The position numbers and the translations under genes are program-made. A stretch of 64,000 nt of DNA from Blasia pusilla (taxonomy: Eukaryota; Marchantiophyta; Marchantiopsida; Blasiales). Positions 60,010-64,000 of the stretch are shown here, piece after piece. Position 1 is the first letter of the stretch; every line of letters begins with the position of its first letter. The notes under the pieces are model-generated. The model saw nothing but the letters and a program-made list of their open reading frames with translations, searched no databases and had not been told where the DNA came from. The stretch lies in NCBI GenBank assembly GCA_050084515.1, contig CM114271.1, positions 16,616,001 through 16,680,000 of the forward strand, read 5' to 3'.

Positions 60010-61885
60010 CTCTAGATAAGGCCACATACAATGGCCATGAGAAAACACATTTGTGGGCAAGTATATGCCCACCTTTCGAAATGTTTGACCTTGAAATTTG
60101 TTAAAAGTCATGGCAAAAGATGGTTGTATTGGGAATTGAAATCTTTGTTAATCAAATGGAAGGCCCGAGTCAAAAGAAACCAATGGAATCCGAGGAATAA
60201 AAATTTGATCTCCAATATGGCTCCCTATCACGATTTCAGCATCTATAATAGTTTGAGAAAATCCTCAAATTACCAACCTGGTACCATTTTCTTGTCCTTT
60301 AGCACCATTAATGTTTCTGAGTAACATGATGGGAGCACCAATTTTCAAGGTTAGACGAAGCGGCGGCAAACCAGATGGAAGACACGTGTTCAAAAACTTT
60401 GTAGGATAGATGTGACTCATTCCATTATCTGATATTGAGTCATAACTCAAGTATGTATGTTCCTGTAGACGCACGCAAGCACATAAACATTAGGTTGATA
60501 CAATATTTTTAGTACAACATGTAGTTGCATTGTTTCTGTTACACAAACTAAAAAAATTACCACTTTCTTACCTCTTCTTAGCATGGCGACATCACTTCAG
60601 AATTGATTTCATCCACATCCGTGTTTCTTGGAGTCAATACAGCAGTGTCTCGTAGAAAGTGAACATCTTTAAATTTGTCGATATCATTTCCATATACTAC
60701 TGCAATAAGGTCACTTTTTTTCTTCTCTTTACATACCATATCCAACGGTACTTCAATGATGTCTTATCCTAAGTTACGATGAACCTGCTCACGACCTTCT
60801 CCCACTTGAAATAACCAATTCGTATTTCTTGTTGATGGAGACCTATCTCCCCAATTAAATTTTAAACTCTCATGTTTGTTGTAAGTTTCATCAACCTCAC
60901 ATGAGACCAAAATGATGATCTCTTGATAGTTGCACGTAGAATTTATGGTCGATCACCATGGAAAACTACAAGGACTTGCCAAAAATCTCCATAATTTTTT
61001 TTAATTTTCCACCAAATGGCAGCTCTCTAAGTTTTTCACATACATGTCATGCGCATACACATTGCTACACAACATACATCGCTGTCATCGAACACACACA
61101 CCAACACGCACGATCCCATGCTAACTCATGGCATCCAAACAATGAGACAAGAAGTACTAAAATATCTCCAATTAAAGTAAGATCCAATCTCTCTCTACAC
61201 CATCTCACACCATAGCTCTCAAAGGTGTGCACTCTCTCTCATGTCAAACCAAACCCACTCTCCTAATGAGAGGCTTGGATTACACTCACAAGGCAAGGGA
61301 CCATAGCTCCGCCGCCTCATGCCAAGAGGTTCAACAAAGAGAGAATGAACTCTCAAGCTCTCTCTCCTTGAGGTATACCCCTCCCCTCTCCCAAGCTCTC
61401 TCAATGGTAATCTATTCTCCCAAGTCACCTCCTTGGCTCTTGACCTGATGTAGGAGGTCAAGGGCCACTTACCAAAAATAGAAAGTTGATCATATACTCG
61501 AGATGGTACTCACCTAAAATAGTAAGTTCCTCAATATGGCTCCAAATCAGCCGAAACGAAGGGGAAACCTGCTCTCTCAGGTTTCCCGAGGCCTCAACAG
61601 GTCATCCTCGACCTATTGAGCATGTCATCCACTACTCACGAAGGCGCTCTACTAGATCTCATCGATCTATCCTAAAAGACGTGACATACGACTCCCAGAA
61701 TATCTTGAAGAGTTCGATTGACACCCTCAAATGCATGGCAATGAGCCATAGGTGCCTCATCCCATTTAATAATGATTGCATTTTGAATGACACGTGCCTC
61801 TTCACTATTAATAGATATCCTATACGTGGAGGTTTCATTCAACGTAATAGGAATTTTATAACTTGAATATGTTGTACGTCCACCT
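60010..61885 (-). pseudogene. Helitron Pif1-type helicase, C-terminal half, interrupted by an LTR
   Basis: Reading leftward: GGRTTYSSYKIPI and Walker B IIKWDEAPM (61885-61690). After the LTR come LRELPFGGK, GDFWQVLVVFHGDRP, WSHVRLMKLTTNMRV, DTAVLTPRNTDVDEIN, YPTKFLNTCLPSGLPP, LKIGAPIMLLRNIN, NGTRLVI, and finally FAMTFNKFQGQTF with VGIYLPTNVFSHG (near 60123-60050). These are the ordered motifs of Pif1-family helicases in plant Helitrons. One frameshift near a poly-A tract (about 61000) and several stops break it. The enzyme would unwind DNA during rolling-circle transposition. Confidence 0.88.
61044..61683 (-). repeat. Solo LTR (copy C) inserted in the Helitron helicase
   Basis: It has one 128-bp module on the left and one module of about 510 bp on the right, with no internal element. 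It is flanked by ACATAC at 61038-61043 and 61684-61689. Removing the LTR and one repeat restores the helicase frame (GVVC to EKLREL). This shows the LTR is a real insertion unit of about 640 bp. Confidence 0.85.
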
Positions 61886-62206
61886 TGTCGTGCGCATACA
61901 CATCGCTACACAACATACATCGTTGTCACCCAAGATACACACAAACACGCACGATCCCATGCCAACTCATAGCACCCAAACACAAAGGCGAGAAGTACCA
62001 TAATATCTCCAATAAAATAAGGTCAAATCTCTCTCACAACACCATAGCTCTCATATGTGTGCACTCTCACATGTCAAACCAAACTCACTCTCCTAATGAG
62101 AGGCTTGGGTTACACTCACAAGGCAAGGGACCATAGCTCCGCAGCCTTGTGGGAGGAGGGCTACGTTTAAGGTATCGTGTGCATACACATCGCTACACAA
62201 CGTACA
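61886..62206 (-). repeat. Truncated LTR copy D and a fragment of the 128-bp module
   Basis: 61886-62146 carries the 128-bp module and the first part of the longer module, then breaks at CCGCAGCC. 62174-62206 is a 33-bp scrap of the module start, directly before copy E. The order suggests slippage or recombination between tandem LTRs. Confidence 0.7.
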
Positions 62207-62843
62207 TGTCGTGCGCATACACATCGCTATACAATATACATCGCTGTCACCGAACACACACAAAAACACGCACCATCCCATGCTAACTCATGGCATCCAT
62301 ACACAAAGGCGAGAAGTACCAAAATATCTCCAATAAAATAAGATCTAATCTCTCTCACAACACCATAGTTCTCACATGTGTGCACTCTCACATGTCTCTC
62401 TCAATGTCAAACCAAACCCACTCTCCTAATGAGAGGCTTGGGTTACACACACAAGCCAAGCAAGACCATAACTCCGCCGCCTCATGCCAAGAGGTTCAAC
62501 AAAGAGAGAATGGGCTCTCAAGCTCTCTCCTTGAGATATACTCCTCCCCTCTCCCAAGCTCTCTCCATGGTAACCTATTCTCCCAAGTCACCTCCTTGGC
62601 TCTTGACCTAATGTAGGAGGTCAAAGGACACTTACCAAAAATATAAAGTTGATTGTATACTCAAAATGGTACTTATCTAAAATAGTAAGTTTCTCAATAT
62701 GGCTCCAAATGAGCCGAAACGAAAAGGAAACCTGCTCTCTCAAGTTTCCCGGGACCTCAGCAGGTTATCCTACTGACTCTGTCCTCTGCTACTCACGAAG
62801 GCACTCTACTAGGTCTCACCAATCTATCATAAGAGACGTGATA
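62207..62843 (-). repeat. LTR copy E, 3' LTR of element 3
   Basis: A 128-bp module (62207-62334) plus a module of about 510 bp (62335-62843). The same internal duplicate of the 128-bp module follows at 62846-62973, next to the polypurine tract, as in element 1. Confidence 0.8.
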
Positions 62844-62845
62844 GT

Positions 62846-64000
62846 TGTCGTGCGTATACACATCGCTACACAACATACATCGTTGTCACTGAACACACAC
62901 ACAAACATGCACGATCCCATGCTAACTCATGGCATCCATACACAAATGCGAGAAGTATCAAAATATCTCCAATCGCCCTCCTAGCTGGTGGTTAGGTCCC
63001 TCTAACTTTAGATAGCCATCTATCCCTACCTACCACGACGTACATCTCTAGGACACTAAGAGCAGAAAGTCCGGGTGCTCATGTGGCCCCATCGTTAGTC
63101 GCCTTCCTGTCATCCATGTCACAGAAAGATTCGGAATCGAAACCTACTTAGTATCTCCTCTATGTACATCTATATGCCAACCTCTCGAACATCCATCACA
63201 GACTAGCATCGTGGCCGCACCACGGGCAGAACCACACAACATACAACGCAAGCCTGCAAGAACTATTGCTAAGCTCGGATCTACTGTACCATCAATGTTA
63301 GGAAGGTGACATGATGCACAATTACGCACATGGTCCTTCCATACCATACCATACCATATCATCGCGTCCCTCCAGCAAGAGAACACCGCATAGCAAAACG
63401 TCACGCACTCTCAGGATAGTGCACCATGCAGTCACATCCAACGTCGTCGGTGCCGTTTTCTGCAAGTAGACATAATCTCCCTGATGAAACCTCCGGAGAG
63501 TTGGTCGATAACCACCACCCCGAATAGTAGCATACCTCAATGTATCTCGATGATGCGCAATCGCCAAGTTCTCGAATACCATGGCCATCACTCTCCAAAA
63601 GAACTCAGCCCTTTGAGAACATGCTTGCATCCATACATCTGGGTCATCAAGATCCAGGACCTCACCAGCATCTCGACGAATGGCCGCATGTAAATCTAGC
63701 TCTCGGCCATAAAGTAGCAAGTACGGTGAAAAAGATGCTAAGGATGCTTGCCTGCTGAATCTGTATCCCATCGCCAACCAGGGCAACTGGAGGTCCCAAT
63801 CTCCTAGGTGACCTCTCTGCAAGCCAAACTTGCGTAAACTCCTCTTCACCGTCTACACAACTCTCTCTGCTAATCCATCCGCCTCGGGATAATCTCGCGA
63901 AGTTGTGCGGTGGTCGATCAGCGCCTGATCACACAAGGCCTGGAACTCACCGCGAAACTCGGTACCTTAGTCTGTCAACACCTCAGCTGGTGCGCCGTAA
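62846..64000 (-). mobile_element. Gypsy-type element 3, 3' part, running off the window
   Basis: It includes the internal 128-bp module, the polypurine region (plus strand CGCCCTCCTAGC at about 62974), the PHD finger, and integrase from ADGLAERV-type sequence onward. It is closer to element 1 than to element 2 in codon detail. The rest lies beyond 64000. Confidence 0.8.
63144..64000 (-). pseudogene. Integrase and PHD finger of element 3 (partial)
   Basis: The integrase frame 63849-63322 holds RKFGLQRGHLGDWDL, LPWLAMGYRFSRQ and YGRELDLHAAIRRD. It then shifts frame because two extra TATGG units were added near 63343-63362. The PHD frame keeps CMLC, CDGC and GWH but has lost about 65 bp, removing the MAC and CPRC half of the finger. 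It is therefore inactive. Confidence 0.82.

Larger units (their letters stand above)
59742..61885 (-). mobile_element. Helitron relic with Pif1 helicase sequence and an intact 3' terminus
   Basis: On the minus strand the 3' end reads ATAGTACTAG followed by T (CTAG ends at 59742). A GTGCAACGCAC hairpin lies about 15 bp inside, as Helitrons require. Upstream is helicase coding sequence. An LTR (61044-61683) has been inserted. The 5' end and Rep domain are not present before the next LTR at 61886. Confidence 0.82.

Overview
The window is nuclear DNA of a green plant. Every unambiguous host gene is plant-type: cytosolic ribosomal protein eL18, a VTC4-type L-galactose-1-phosphate/inositol-1-phosphate phosphatase, a JMJ22-type F-box/JmjC protein and divinyl chlorophyllide a 8-vinyl reductase (DVR). 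Introns are short and follow GT-AG. Between the genes lie AT-rich DNA, simple repeats, Helitrons and several families of broken retrotransposons. A bryophyte-grade plant or a streptophyte alga would fit. The species cannot be read from the sequence, and this placement is inference.

Layout. 0-2 kb: an intronless TLC-domain membrane protein gene. 3.4-4.7 kb: a copia-like LTR end with a primer-binding site. 4.9-20.6 kb: two divergently oriented, decayed copies of one Ty3/gypsy-type element (element 1 on the minus strand, element 2 on the plus strand). 22.2-25.9 kb: a 12-exon VTC4-type gene. 27.6-31.2 kb: a broken non-LTR retrotransposon. 32.6-33.4 kb and 36.8-37.7 kb: short Helitron-like elements and tandem repeats. 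34.4-36.0 kb: the 5-exon eL18 gene. 37.9-43.7 kb: a very decayed chromodomain gypsy element on the minus strand. 46.4-49.4 kb: the 3-exon JMJ22-type gene, divergent from DVR at 50.0-52.2 kb. 52.5-59 kb: AT-rich DNA with (TA)n and (CT)n runs, a short Helitron and old LTR remnants. 59.7-61.9 kb: a Helitron Pif1-helicase relic split by a solo LTR. 61.9-64.0 kb: further LTR copies and the 3' part of a third gypsy copy, which runs off the window.

The most striking content is the gypsy family. Its polyprotein order is gag, aspartic protease, a full DNMT3-like C5-cytosine methyltransferase, reverse transcriptase, RNase H, integrase and a C-terminal PHD finger. An element that carries both a DNA-methylation writer and a histone-reader-type module could mark its own copies or choose chromatin for insertion. 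Methyltransferase-bearing gypsy elements have been reported in charophyte algae, so the capture itself has precedent. The PHD finger on the same polyprotein is something I do not recall being described. All copies here are damaged, many stops look like C-to-T changes, and two copies share stops at identical positions.

The host genes show no common pathway: VTC4 acts in ascorbate and inositol metabolism, DVR in chlorophyll synthesis, eL18 in the ribosome, and the JMJ22-type protein in chromatin or protein oxidation.
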